From: an uncultured Alphaproteobacteria bacterium
GTDB lineage: Bacteria > Pseudomonadota > Alphaproteobacteria > Bin95
Reading direction: 5' to 3'
DNA: 64,000 bases
NCBI GenBank assembly: GCA_938083135.1
Contig: CALLKY010000032.1
Location: 33,613-97,612 of the forward strand
Under the pieces are notes generated by a model. That model did no database searches. It was given only the letters and a program-made list of their open reading frames with translations, and was not told where the DNA came from. Position numbers and translations under genes: made by a program. Numbering within the stretch: position 1 is the stretch's first letter; each line of letters begins with the position of its first letter. Positions 53,862 to 62,449 of the stretch are shown here, piece by piece.

Positions 53862-55472
53862 ATGTTGCAAGCAACCGCTAATGCCCAGCCTAGTGTTCCC
53901 GCCCAGCCGCAAGGCACCCCTCAGGGCATTTCTACAATCCCCTATTTCGGTGGCGCTGCGAAATATGTAACACCGAATAAGCTGACCGAATGGCGCGTAC
54001 AGACCTTTCATTCGAAAGAACGGGATACGCTCGCGTGGATTGAAACATTTGCGGCAGATGATGTGCTGGTCGATATCGGTGCTAATGTCGGCATGTATTC
54101 AATTTGGGCAGCGGCCACGCGCGGTATTCGCGTGATCTCCTTCGAGCCCGAATCACAGAATTACGCGCTGTTGAACCAGAACATCTTCATCAACGGCCTG
54201 TCTGAGCAGATATCGGCCTATTGCATGGCGATTGCGGAAAAAGCGGGCTTCGACAAGTTCTACCTTGGCCGGTTTGAAGCTGGCGGCTCCTGCCACGCAT
54301 TTGGTGAAGCGGTTGATCCCAACCTCGCGCCAATGAAAGTCCAATTCAGCCAAGGTTGCTTTGCAGCACCCTTGGATGAGTTGATTGAGGCGGGCGTCAC
54401 GCCACCACCCACACATATCAAGATTGATGTGGACGGCCTGGAGCATGCGGTTATCGCCGGAATGGCGGGCACGCTGCACCATCCAGCGCTTAAATCCGTG
54501 TTGGTGGAAATCAATGGCAATCTGGCGGAGCACCAAGCAATTCTGACGCATATGGCCGAAATCGGCTTTCATGTAGATGACCGTCAGCGCGCAGCATCTT
54601 TGCAGACTGAAGGCTTCTTCAAAGGGGCTGGCAATGTCATTTTCTGGCGTGAGGAAGCGGATGCAGAACGGCTTGGTGCTATCCTGGCTGGCGAAGAACC
54701 TGCTGCACCCGCGCAAATCAGCCCTGCTGGACCAAAGGTTGCCGGCCTTTCCGCCGTTGAAGCGTTCGAAGCCGTAAAAGCGAACATCGCCGAAGCGCCC
54801 GTAGCATTGGACCCGACGCCGCATTGGTACGCCAATGAAGTGTTTCCTGCCGACTTCTATGCCGAACTCATGGCGCGTATGCCGGAACCGTCCAAATTCA
54901 CATCGATCACCGATATGGGCTGGGTCCACGGCGATGCTGGCACTGAAAGTGAGCGCGGCGTCCTGGAATTCTCATCAGAAGCGCTTGGCCGCCTGGATCC
55001 AGAACTCGCGGCGTTCTGGCATGATGTTGGTCAGCAGTTCCGCAGTGAGCAATTTGCACTCACTATGCTGCGGAAATTCCTACCACAAATCGCCGAGCGC
55101 TTTGGCGACGAAGTTGGCACGATGCGCTTTTCCGCGACGCCGATGCTGCTGTCAGATAATGGCAGATACGCGCTTGGGCCACATACGGACCGAGCCGAGC
55201 GGGTTCTAGCCGCTCTGTTCTACATGCCACATTCGCCATCGAATCCAGAGCTCGGCACGTCCCTATACCTGCCAAAAGACCCGACCTTCACCTGCCCGGG
55301 CGGTCCCCACCATAGCTTTGACAAATTCCAGCGCGTGGCGACGATGCCCTATGCACCGAACACTGCGTTCTGCTTCTTTAAGACGGACACTTCCTTCCAC
55401 GGCGTTGAGCCTGTCCCAGGCAATGGCCAGCAGCGGCGCTTGTTCAGCTACATCCTTGAAACAGCGAAGTAA
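53862..55472 (+). CDS. FkbM-family methyltransferase fused to a 2OG-Fe(II)-oxygenase-like domain
   Basis: A 536-residue two-domain protein. Residues ~45-285 are an FkbM methyltransferase with SAM loop VDIGANVGMYSIWAAATRG (70-90), FEPESQNYALLNQN, THIKIDVDGLEHAVIAGM and LVEINGNL. After an alanine/proline linker (~290-315), residues ~325-536 look like a double-stranded beta-helix oxygenase: PHWYANEVFPADFYAELM, then H441-x-D443 in LGPHTDRAERVL, a distal H513 in DTSFHGVEP, and Arg525/526 for 2-oxoglutarate. That spacing fits iron binding. Such proteins may decorate glycans or lipids, which is inference. ATG 53862 is chosen, with GGAAAG nine bases upstream; GTG 53811 is unlikely. It is convergent with the CoA-transferase, 3 bp apart. 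Confidence 0.78.
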   Translation: MLQATANAQPSVPAQPQGTPQGISTIPYFGGAAKYVTPNKLTEWRVQTFHSKERDTLAWIETFAADDVLVDIGANVGMYSIWAAATRGIRVISFEPESQNYALLNQNIFINGLSEQISAYCMAIAEKAGFDKFYLGRFEAGGSCHAFGEAVDPNLAPMKVQFSQGCFAAPLDELIEAGVTPPPTHIKIDVDGLEHAVIAGMAGTLHHPALKSVLVEINGNLAEHQAILTHMAEIGFHVDDRQRAASLQTEGFFKGAGNVIFWREEADAERLGAILAGEEPAAPAQISPAGPKVAGLSAVEAFEAVKANIAEAPVALDPTPHWYANEVFPADFYAELMARMPEPSKFTSITDMGWVHGDAGTESERGVLEFSSEALGRLDPELAAFWHDVGQQFRSEQFALTMLRKFLPQIAERFGDEVGTMRFSATPMLLSDNGRYALGPHTDRAERVLAALFYMPHSPSNPELGTSLYLPKDPTFTCPGGPHHSFDKFQRVATMPYAPNTAFCFFKTDTSFHGVEPVPGNGQQRRLFSYILETAK

Positions 55473-55475
55473 GCG

Positions 55476-56639
55476 CTAGTCTCCAGACGGGTAGAGTTCC
55501 GCTAGCAGCTCAGCCGTATGCTCGCCAAGATCGGGCGCGGGCATACGGACATCGCAGGGTGCTGTGGCGAATTTAATTGGGAAACCAAGCACTTCCATGT
55601 CTCCATGGGTCGGGTGTGTGATGGTCATCTGCATGTCCTGGCTCCGGACCTGGGGATCATTGAAGACGCCGGCGACATCGTAGATATGGCTGCACGGGAT
55701 ACCGGCGGCGTTTAAATGCTCAACCCATGTATCGGCATCTGCGGTCGCCAAGCGTTCTAGCACGGCAGCATTCAATCGTTCCCGGTTCTCCACCCGCAAA
55801 TGGTTGGAGGCGAAGGCGGGATCGTCCTTGAGCGGCGCTAAATCCAGCGCATCCATAAGCCTGCCAAAGAAAACGTCGTCATTGGGCGCGACTGCTATTG
55901 GGCGGTCTGCAGTCTCGAACAGGCCATATGGCGCGGCGATCGGATGATCATTGCCAGACCTCGGCGTAATTCTCCCCGTCGCGAAATAGTTGGAGGCCAG
56001 ATAGGCCAACAAGCTGATCATGGAATTTGTCAGGCTGACATCAACATGCTCAGGCCCACCAAACCGCTCCCGGCGCAGCAATGCGGCGGTAATGCCAAGT
56101 GCGCCGTAAATGCCTGTCACCAGATCGCTGATCGGCAATCCACTGCGTAGCGGGGGGTCATCTTCCCGGCCATTTGAACTCATGAATCCGCTAACGGCTT
56201 GCGCGATGAAATCAAATGCTGGGCGATCACGATAAGGACCGTCAGAGCCAAACCCGCTTACGCTGCACGTGATGAGACCCGGCTTCAATTCCTGCAGCCG
56301 CTCTGGCCCAAATCCAAGCCTTTCCAGCACGCCCGGCCTAAAGTTCTCAACCAGCGCATCGGCAGAGCCAACCAAAGCTTCTAGGGCCGCTTTGCCTTCA
56401 GCCGTTTTCAAATCCAGCACGATGGAGCGCTTATTGCGGTTGAAGTTGGCGAAGTACCAACTGAAGCCGTTTTGCCCATCGCCTTGTCGGCGCACTGTAT
56501 CGCCAACAGGTGCTTCAACCTTGATCACATCCGCCCCAAGATCACCCAAAATCTGCGTGCAGAACGGGCCAGAAAGCACGCGGGTCAGGTCAACAACACG
56601 GTATCCGGATAGCGGCTGAGTAGAATTGGGGTCTGACAT
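55476..56639 (-). CDS. family III CoA-transferase (CaiB/BaiF; SUGCT-like)
   Basis: A 387-residue CoA-transferase: YRVVDLTRVLSGPFCTQILGDLGADVIKVEAPVGD, then NFNRNKRSIVLDLK, PGVLERLGFGPE, and GPYRDRPAFDFIAQAVSGFMS with the probable catalytic Asp. ATG 56639 is preferred because AAGG lies close upstream; Met and GTG-type starts to 56684 are possible. It is divergent from an HMG-CoA-lyase-like gene with 77 bp between starts. The pairing suggests activation of an organic diacid such as 3-hydroxy-3-methylglutarate (with succinyl-CoA as donor, as in mammalian SUGCT) followed by cleavage. That is inference from context. Confidence 0.87.
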   Translation of the reverse strand: MSDPNSTQPLSGYRVVDLTRVLSGPFCTQILGDLGADVIKVEAPVGDTVRRQGDGQNGFSWYFANFNRNKRSIVLDLKTAEGKAALEALVGSADALVENFRPGVLERLGFGPERLQELKPGLITCSVSGFGSDGPYRDRPAFDFIAQAVSGFMSSNGREDDPPLRSGLPISDLVTGIYGALGITAALLRRERFGGPEHVDVSLTNSMISLLAYLASNYFATGRITPRSGNDHPIAAPYGLFETADRPIAVAPNDDVFFGRLMDALDLAPLKDDPAFASNHLRVENRERLNAAVLERLATADADTWVEHLNAAGIPCSHIYDVAGVFNDPQVRSQDMQMTITHPTHGDMEVLGFPIKFATAPCDVRMPAPDLGEHTAELLAELYPSGD

Positions 56640-56716
56640 ACTGGCCTTCAGCATTTGTACGGAACGTGCAGAAGCGCTACACAATTACCAAGCATTGAGC
56701 AATGAGGACACGCGCT

Positions 56717-57640
56717 ATGGATAGCATTGAGATCGTTGAAGTCGGCCCACGCGATGGCTTACAGAACATCGCAACGACCGTGCCAACGGATATCAAAATC
56801 CAACTCATTCATGCCTTAGCCGATGCCGGCTATAAGCGTATGGAAATCGGGTCTTTCGTTAGCCCAAAAGCGATCCCACAAATGGCCGATATGGACGAAG
56901 TCGTCCGCGGCCTCCGCCCTATGCCCGGTGTGATGGGCATGGCATTGGTGCCGAATTCCAAGGGTGCCCGCCGCGCAATCGATGCCGGCGTAATGGACCT
57001 GGAGATGGTGATTTCTATGTCCACGTCCCACAATGAAAGCAATGTGGGACGGCCAACCGAAGAGTCCATCACTGATCTTGAATACCTGCTGCAAGACGTT
57101 GATCCTGATAACAAGCTTTTCCTGCGTATCGGTTTGGCGACCTCATTCCATTGTCCGTTCGAAGGACTGACGGATGATGCTGTCGTGCTGCGGAATATTG
57201 AGCGCATGCTGAAGTTCCGCCCAAACTTGGAATTCGCCCTCAGCGATACAACAGGCCTCGCCTCGCCTGACCGCGTAAAGTCATTAGCGACGCAAGCGTT
57301 GGCGCAATTTGGCGACGATGCGAGCTTCATCTTCCACGGACACGACACAGCAGGCTTTGGCTTGGCCAATGTCCTCGCTTGCATCGACGCTGGCATTCGA
57401 AGCTTTGATGCCTCTGTAGCAGGCCTTGGTGGCTGTCCGTTTGCGCCTGGCGCCACAGGCAATATCGCTAGTGAGGATCTCGTTTACCTCATGCACCGCA
57501 TGGGTATTCAGACAGGCATTGATCTGGAGAAACTGCTGGATGCTGGCGACATCATTGAAGCCGTACCCGGCGTCTTCGGCACAGGCCATGTCCGGAAGCT
57601 GCCGCGTGAACGCGCGTTAGAATACCGGGCTGCAGCCTAG
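56717..57640 (+). CDS. hydroxymethylglutaryl-CoA lyase-like aldolase
   Basis: Cleaves 3-hydroxy-3-methylglutaryl-CoA to acetoacetate and acetyl-CoA, or a related CoA ester. The 307-residue TIM barrel has VEVGPRDGLQN (metal and catalytic Arg/Asp), MEIGSFVSPKAIPQMAD, FHGHDTAGFGLAN with metal His near residue 200, and GGCPFAPGATGNIASEDLVY, the HMGL cysteine-loop motif. TGAGGA (56703-56708) lies eight bases before ATG 56717. The adjoining divergent CoA-transferase suggests a two-step catabolic unit. Related DRE-TIM aldolases cannot be excluded, but the GGCPFAPGATGN motif strongly favours HMG-CoA lyase. Confidence 0.9.
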   Translation: MDSIEIVEVGPRDGLQNIATTVPTDIKIQLIHALADAGYKRMEIGSFVSPKAIPQMADMDEVVRGLRPMPGVMGMALVPNSKGARRAIDAGVMDLEMVISMSTSHNESNVGRPTEESITDLEYLLQDVDPDNKLFLRIGLATSFHCPFEGLTDDAVVLRNIERMLKFRPNLEFALSDTTGLASPDRVKSLATQALAQFGDDASFIFHGHDTAGFGLANVLACIDAGIRSFDASVAGLGGCPFAPGATGNIASEDLVYLMHRMGIQTGIDLEKLLDAGDIIEAVPGVFGTGHVRKLPRERALEYRAAA

Positions 57641-57650
57641 GATCAGGACC

Positions 57651-59213
57651 CTAGGTCTGTTTTCGGCGCATCTGCAGCCTTAGGAAATACATCACCGGAA
57701 TGAGCGGTGCCAGCGCGATCAGCGTTAGCGCCACGAAACCATCCTGGAAGCCAAGCATTTGCGCTTGTGCAGAGACCACACGGTCTAAGTAGATCATCGC
57801 CATGCCTTGCTGCGCGGCCTCTGGCAATCCTGCGACCGAGAGTTGGTTAGCGACCCTGCCTAGCATTTCCATCATGGCGCTATTCGATGTTGTTTGCGTA
57901 GCACCCAGATTGACAGCGTGAAACTCTGTCCGTTTTTCCAACAGAATAACGAAGACACTGATGCCTGTTGATCCGCCAAGCATCAACGAGAGGTTGGCGA
58001 CCCCTGCCCCCCGCCGCATCTGTGCTGGGGAAAGTGCGCCGATTGCCGTGGTGTTCAGCGCTGGCGACACGAAAGCTGATCCAACCCGCCCAATTAGCAG
58101 CGCAAAGGCGATATAAGCGAAGACCGTATTTGTATCAGCGCCCGCCAGCATAAACATGCTGATAGCAATGACGGAGAGCCCAAAGATCATCACATACGGG
58201 GCCGGAATTTTATCGGATACGCGCCCCGTAAGCGGCAATACAGCAGCCGCAAAAAGGCTACCTGGCAGCAACATTGACCCCGCAACGGACGGCGAAAACC
58301 CCTGGACGATCTGTCCAAAGATCGGGAACGCATAGACACTGGCAAAATTTCCGAATCCGAACAGGAATGACATCACGAGTGCCGCAACGAAGGCGCCATT
58401 TCTGAACAAACTCAGATCTAACAATGAAGCTCCAGGACGTTTCTGAGACATCACGAATGCAATGCCGCTCAAGACAGCGACGAGCGCTAAAAGCATTATG
58501 TTATCGGATGCCCATCCCCACTTCTGGCCATTGCCCAACATCGTGAACCAACAGAAGACTGTTGCGTTAATCAGCCCGAAGCCGAGCAAGTCAAACTTAC
58601 CCGTGGGCATGCGTTGCTCTTCTGGCGGCAAATACAACGCGCCTAGCAAGATTGCGAGCATGCAGGCCGGGATCGGTGCCAGGAAAATCGCGCGCCAGCT
58701 CACAGCATCAATCGCCATGCCGCCAATTGACGGCCCCAGCCCAAGTGCAACCGTGACACCCATGCTGAACATGCCCATGGCAAGACCGCGCTTTTCCATT
58801 GGGAACACTTGGAACAGCACCAACATGACGAGCGGCTGCAAAATGCCCGCCGCAAAGCCCTGCATCACGCGGCCCAAAATCAGGATTTCCAGCGTCGGTG
58901 CCGAATAGCAAACCAGGCTGGCGCCCGCGAAGCCCAGCATGACGAACATAAAGGTCTTCCGTTGCCCAAGCTTGCCGATCACCCAGGAGCTTGCAAGCAG
59001 CCCAGTCGTATTCATTGCCAGGAAGGTTGAGGACAGGAACTGCGCTTGCCCTTGCCCTACGCCAAACGCACCCATCACATCCGGCACCGCGACGTTCACC
59101 ATAGTGCCAGTGAAAATTGAGGTGAAGAAAGCAGACAGAACAGCCAGAGTCGCGAGCCATCGCGCGGCAGGACTGAAGCTTTCAGCGGCAGTTGGTTGAG
59201 CGGCAGCAGCCAT
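57651..59213 (-). CDS. DHA2-family (EmrB/QacA) MFS multidrug exporter
   Basis: A 520-residue transporter consistent with fourteen helices. The start LATLAVLSAFFTSIFTGTMVNVAVPDVMGAFGV matches the EmrB/QacA opening with VNVAxPxI-like motif D, then QFLSSTFLAMNTTGLLASSWVIGKLGQRKTF is the motif A region. GRVMQGFAAGILQPLVMLV is motif B-like with the conserved Arg and Gln. GVTVALGLGPSIGGMAIDAVSWRAIF is the antiporter motif C. In Gram-negatives such proteins usually act with an EmrA adaptor and TolC; no adaptor gene is adjacent. It is convergent with the HMG-CoA lyase gene (10 bp). Confidence 0.87.
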   Translation of the reverse strand: MAAAAQPTAAESFSPAARWLATLAVLSAFFTSIFTGTMVNVAVPDVMGAFGVGQGQAQFLSSTFLAMNTTGLLASSWVIGKLGQRKTFMFVMLGFAGASLVCYSAPTLEILILGRVMQGFAAGILQPLVMLVLFQVFPMEKRGLAMGMFSMGVTVALGLGPSIGGMAIDAVSWRAIFLAPIPACMLAILLGALYLPPEEQRMPTGKFDLLGFGLINATVFCWFTMLGNGQKWGWASDNIMLLALVAVLSGIAFVMSQKRPGASLLDLSLFRNGAFVAALVMSFLFGFGNFASVYAFPIFGQIVQGFSPSVAGSMLLPGSLFAAAVLPLTGRVSDKIPAPYVMIFGLSVIAISMFMLAGADTNTVFAYIAFALLIGRVGSAFVSPALNTTAIGALSPAQMRRGAGVANLSLMLGGSTGISVFVILLEKRTEFHAVNLGATQTTSNSAMMEMLGRVANQLSVAGLPEAAQQGMAMIYLDRVVSAQAQMLGFQDGFVALTLIALAPLIPVMYFLRLQMRRKQT

Positions 59214-59252
59214 TATCTGGTGCCAAGTGACGGCGCCAGTGGGCGCACGCTG

Positions 59253-60002
59253 CTAGCGAATGCCACGAGATTTGGCGATGTCATCATAGGCGGCATTGAT
59301 ACGCGCCAGCTTCTGATTGGCGACCGCGATTACCTCCTCTGGCAAACCCTCCGCCATCAGCTTGTCCGGGTGGTTGTCACGCGCCAGCTGGCGATAACGC
59401 GCTTTGATCTCCGCGTTCTCCGCGTCGTGATGGAGACCCAGAACAGCGAACGGATCACCCCCATCCGCTGCCATATGAACAGCGCGAATCCGGGCGAAAT
59501 CCGATGCACTGAGGCCAAGAATCTCCGCAACATCTTCTAGGAACTTAAGTTCGCTTGGATGAACTTCACCGTCCGCAATGGCGATCTCAAAAAGGCAATC
59601 AATGACCTCTTCTTTGACCTCATGGGCACCTTCAAGCACACGGGCGAGCTGGCGGGCATAAGCTTCAAACCCGGCCGTATCCTGCTTAGCCCGGTTAAAA
59701 AGCGCCGCCACATCTTTCTCGTCTTCGGGTGCGGTGCGGAAAACGCGTTTAAAGGCCGCGATTTCGTCTGGCGTCACACGACCGTCGGCTTTCGCCATTT
59801 TGGCCCCCAGCGCAATCACGCCGATGGTAAACGTGCCTTGCTTCGTCGCATCTTCGCCAAGTGGCGACGGTTCTCCCCCTGCGGCATCGCTCTCACCAAA
59901 GCGCTGCACGGCATAGCCGCCAGCAGCGCCGACCAGCGCGCCAATTGGCCCGCCAACCGCGAACCCTGCAGCCCCGCCTAATATCGCGCCAAGAATGCTC
60001 AT
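59253..60002 (-). CDS. TerB-DnaJ (DjlA-like) co-chaperone
   Basis: A 249-residue protein: a glycine/alanine-rich N-terminal helix (GAILGGAAGFAVGGPIGALVGAAGGYAV) that probably inserts in the membrane, a TerB-like helical domain (~residues 55-170) with MAKADGRVTPDEIAAFKRVF and IADGEVHPSELKFLEDVA, and a C-terminal J-domain with FAVLGLHHDAENAEIKARYRQLARDNHPDKL carrying HPD. It stimulates DnaK-type chaperones. ATG 60002 follows the cinA stop with GGATAAG upstream; ATG 60020 overlaps it and is an alternative. It lies in an operon with the cinA-like gene. Confidence 0.88.
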   Translation of the reverse strand: MSILGAILGGAAGFAVGGPIGALVGAAGGYAVQRFGESDAAGGEPSPLGEDATKQGTFTIGVIALGAKMAKADGRVTPDEIAAFKRVFRTAPEDEKDVAALFNRAKQDTAGFEAYARQLARVLEGAHEVKEEVIDCLFEIAIADGEVHPSELKFLEDVAEILGLSASDFARIRAVHMAADGGDPFAVLGLHHDAENAEIKARYRQLARDNHPDKLMAEGLPEEVIAVANQKLARINAAYDDIAKSRGIR

Positions 60003-60006
60003 GAGC

Positions 60007-60786
60007 TTATCCGCGCTCATCCGAGAGTGCTTCGCCCTCAAGATCAGCAATCAGCTTCAGGATGGCATCGCCTGCACCGTCTAGATCAGACGCATCGAAA
60101 CTCCGCACCACCAATGTCGTCCCATGGCCGCCCGGTGTGTTGTAGAATGGATAGCTCCCAACATCGGAGGCTGGATAATCGTTCTGGATTGACAGCAAGC
60201 CTGCTGCGATCACCCCTTCAGCCAGATGGGTCCCGATCGACCGGGAGCGCATGATCCGGCCCCGGCGCAGTAAAGGTGCCGCCGCCCGGAACATGGACTG
60301 GGCCACCTGCGGCACGCCCGCCATCACAAAGACATTCTCCATGACGAAGCCGGGGGCCACGCCCAGGTCATTCTCAATCACGTCAGCGCCTTCTGGCGTC
60401 AACGCCATACGCTTGCGCATTTCGGTGAATTCCCGGCCAGACTTTTTGTAATTTGCTTCGAGCATGGCATAGGTCGTTGGATGGTAGGTGGCATCCTTAC
60501 CGAACGCAGCTGCAACTGATTCTGCCGTAATGTCATCATGGGTGGGACCGATGCCGCCTGTGGTGAAGACGTAATCAAACTTGGTGCGCAGCGCATTGAC
60601 CGCTGCCACAATCTCAGCCTCAATATCTGGTACCACGCGCACTTCGCGCATCTGGATACCGATTTCATTCAATCCCGTCGCGACGAAATTTATATTTGCG
60701 TCCTGGGTGCGTCCGGACAGGATTTCATTGCCAATCACGAGCATAGCGGCTGTGACTGTGCCTGTTTCGGCGTCTTGATCGGCCAT
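60007..60786 (-). CDS. CinA N-terminal/molybdopterin-binding-fold protein
   Basis: A 259-residue protein beginning AAMLVIGNEILSGRTQDANINFVATGLNEIGI, with VFTTGGIGPTHDDITAESVAAAFG near residue 75 and a later VIENDLGVAPGFVMENVFVMAGVP. This is the MoCF-like domain of competence/damage-inducible protein A (CinA), known in some members as an ADP-ribose pyrophosphatase. The C-terminal PncC-type amidase domain of full-length CinA is absent. ATG 60786 is chosen because the upstream frame to 60852 is non-homologous. It precedes the TerB/DnaJ gene after 4 bp, and is divergent from sfsA with 101 bp between starts. Confidence 0.88.
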   Translation of the reverse strand: MADQDAETGTVTAAMLVIGNEILSGRTQDANINFVATGLNEIGIQMREVRVVPDIEAEIVAAVNALRTKFDYVFTTGGIGPTHDDITAESVAAAFGKDATYHPTTYAMLEANYKKSGREFTEMRKRMALTPEGADVIENDLGVAPGFVMENVFVMAGVPQVAQSMFRAAAPLLRRGRIMRSRSIGTHLAEGVIAAGLLSIQNDYPASDVGSYPFYNTPGGHGTTLVVRSFDASDLDGAGDAILKLIADLEGEALSDERG

Positions 60787-60887
60787 GGCGGCGGTCTTTC
60801 TGAACGGTGCTGACTTGGCAATGATATTAGGCGCGCTTATCCAAAGGTCCAAGTGCGATTCCGATCCTTAATCAGGCGTGATGTCCC

Positions 60888-61601
60888 ATGCAGTTTGAAA
60901 AGCCGCTGATCCCGGCGAAATTGATCAAGCGTTACAAGCGATTCCTGGCGGATATCCGCTTTGTAGACGCACCGGAAGATGCTGATCCGATCACCATCCA
61001 TTGCCCCAATCCAGGTGCCATGCTGGGGTTGGCTGAACCCGGTATGCGCGTCTGGCTTCGTCACGCAAAGAATCCAAAGGCGAAACTGCCCTATGCCTGG
61101 GAACTAACAGAGTTAGAGAATTGTCTGGTTGGCATTGATACAGGCCGCCCCAATCCAATTGCGGAGGCCGCAATACCAGAAGGCCTTATCCCGGAGCTGG
61201 CTGGATATGAGAATATTCGCCGGGAGGTAAAATATGGCGAGAACTCCCGCATCGATTTGCTCCTGACGGATCCGGGCAAGCCAGACTGTTATGTCGAGAT
61301 CAAGAACGTCCACCTGGAGCGCGAAGGCCGGGCAGAGTTTCCGGATTCAAAGACAGCGCGGGGTGCAAAGCATTTGGTAGAGCTTGCAAATATGGTCGAA
61401 GCTGGCCATCGCGCCGTCATGCTCTACATTGTACAACGCAGCGATTGCAGCACATTCCGCTTAGCCGAAGATATCGACCCAGCTTATGCCGCCGCCTATC
61501 GGGCTGCACGGACTGCAGGTGTTGAAACTTTATGCTATCAATGCGCGATTACTATGGATGGGATCACGCTTGACCGCGCGCTGCCTATTTCGATTGACTG
61601 A
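60888..61601 (+). CDS. sfsA: SfsA family sugar fermentation stimulation protein
   Basis: A 237-residue member of the SfsA family, proposed to bind DNA and act on sugar metabolism genes; the exact role is unclear. Conserved segments are KRYKRFLADIRF, IHCPNPGAMLGLAEPGMRVWLR near residue 45, REVKYGENSRIDLLL near 112, CYVEIKNVHLEREGRAEFPDSKTARGAKHL near 138 (the hallmark, nuclease-like ExK with Asp) and FRLAEDIDPAYAAAYRAA. It is complete and starts at ATG 60888. It is 21 bp upstream of map, so the two may share a transcript. Confidence 0.93.
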   Translation: MQFEKPLIPAKLIKRYKRFLADIRFVDAPEDADPITIHCPNPGAMLGLAEPGMRVWLRHAKNPKAKLPYAWELTELENCLVGIDTGRPNPIAEAAIPEGLIPELAGYENIRREVKYGENSRIDLLLTDPGKPDCYVEIKNVHLEREGRAEFPDSKTARGAKHLVELANMVEAGHRAVMLYIVQRSDCSTFRLAEDIDPAYAAAYRAARTAGVETLCYQCAITMDGITLDRALPISID

Positions 61602-61622
61602 TTTGGACATGGAACTTCGCTA

Positions 61623-62441
61623 ATGAACCAAAGCGCGCTGCAACAACGCCGGGTAAACCGGGATGGGATCACAATCCACACGGAAGCAGACTTCGTCGGT
61701 ATGCGACGAGCGGGCAAATTGTGCGCGGAAACCTTGGATTTCATCACGCCGCACGTTCAACCCGGTGTAACGACCGAAGAACTTGACCGCCTCGCCCATG
61801 AATTCATCACAACGCGGGGCGCAGTGCCCGCGCCCTTGAACTACCGGGGTTTCCCGAAGTCCATCTGCACGTCAATCAATCATGTTGTCTGCCACGGCAT
61901 CCCCGGCCCAAAGCGGTTACGGGATGGCGATATCCTGAACATTGACGTGACTGTCATTCTAAACGGATGGCATGGTGACAGCTCGCGGATGTACGTGGCT
62001 GGCAAGCCATCAGTGAAAGCACAACGGCTGATGGACGTGACGTATGAATCGCTCATGCGCGGCATCGCGATGGTCAAACCTGGCGCGAGCTTGGGCGATA
62101 TTGGTTGGGCCATCCAATCCTATGTTGAAGATCAACGCTTTTCTGTCGTGAGGGATTTCTGTGGCCATGGCCTTGGTCAGACATTCCATATGCCACCAAG
62201 CGTGCTCCATTACGGCCGTAAGGGCGAAGGCCCGGTATTGGAAGCGGGCATGTTTTTCACCATTGAACCGATGGTAAATGTGGGCAGGCCTGACAGTAAA
62301 ATCCTCGCCGATGGGTGGACCGCCGTCACCCGTGACCGCTCACTTTCCGCCCAGTATGAACATTCCCTGGCCGTCACCGATGATGGCTGCGAGCTCTTCA
62401 CGCTCTCCCCAGCCGGTCATACAAAGACGCCTTATAGCTGA
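61623..62441 (+). CDS. map: type I methionine aminopeptidase
   Basis: Removes the N-terminal Met from nascent proteins. The 272-residue protein shows the substrate His in INHVVCHGIPG near residue 80, the metal ligands Asp (LNIDVTV) and Asp (WHGDSSRM) near 103 and 114, His in CGHGLGQTFH near 178, Glu in FFTIEPMVNVG near 210, and Glu in SAQYEHSLAVT near 240. Length and order are standard. It is followed after 8 bp by radC on the same strand. The map-radC pair with sfsA upstream is a common alphaproteobacterial arrangement. Confidence 0.95.
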   Translation: MNQSALQQRRVNRDGITIHTEADFVGMRRAGKLCAETLDFITPHVQPGVTTEELDRLAHEFITTRGAVPAPLNYRGFPKSICTSINHVVCHGIPGPKRLRDGDILNIDVTVILNGWHGDSSRMYVAGKPSVKAQRLMDVTYESLMRGIAMVKPGASLGDIGWAIQSYVEDQRFSVVRDFCGHGLGQTFHMPPSVLHYGRKGEGPVLEAGMFFTIEPMVNVGRPDSKILADGWTAVTRDRSLSAQYEHSLAVTDDGCELFTLSPAGHTKTPYS

Positions 62442-62449
62442 GCTTTACG

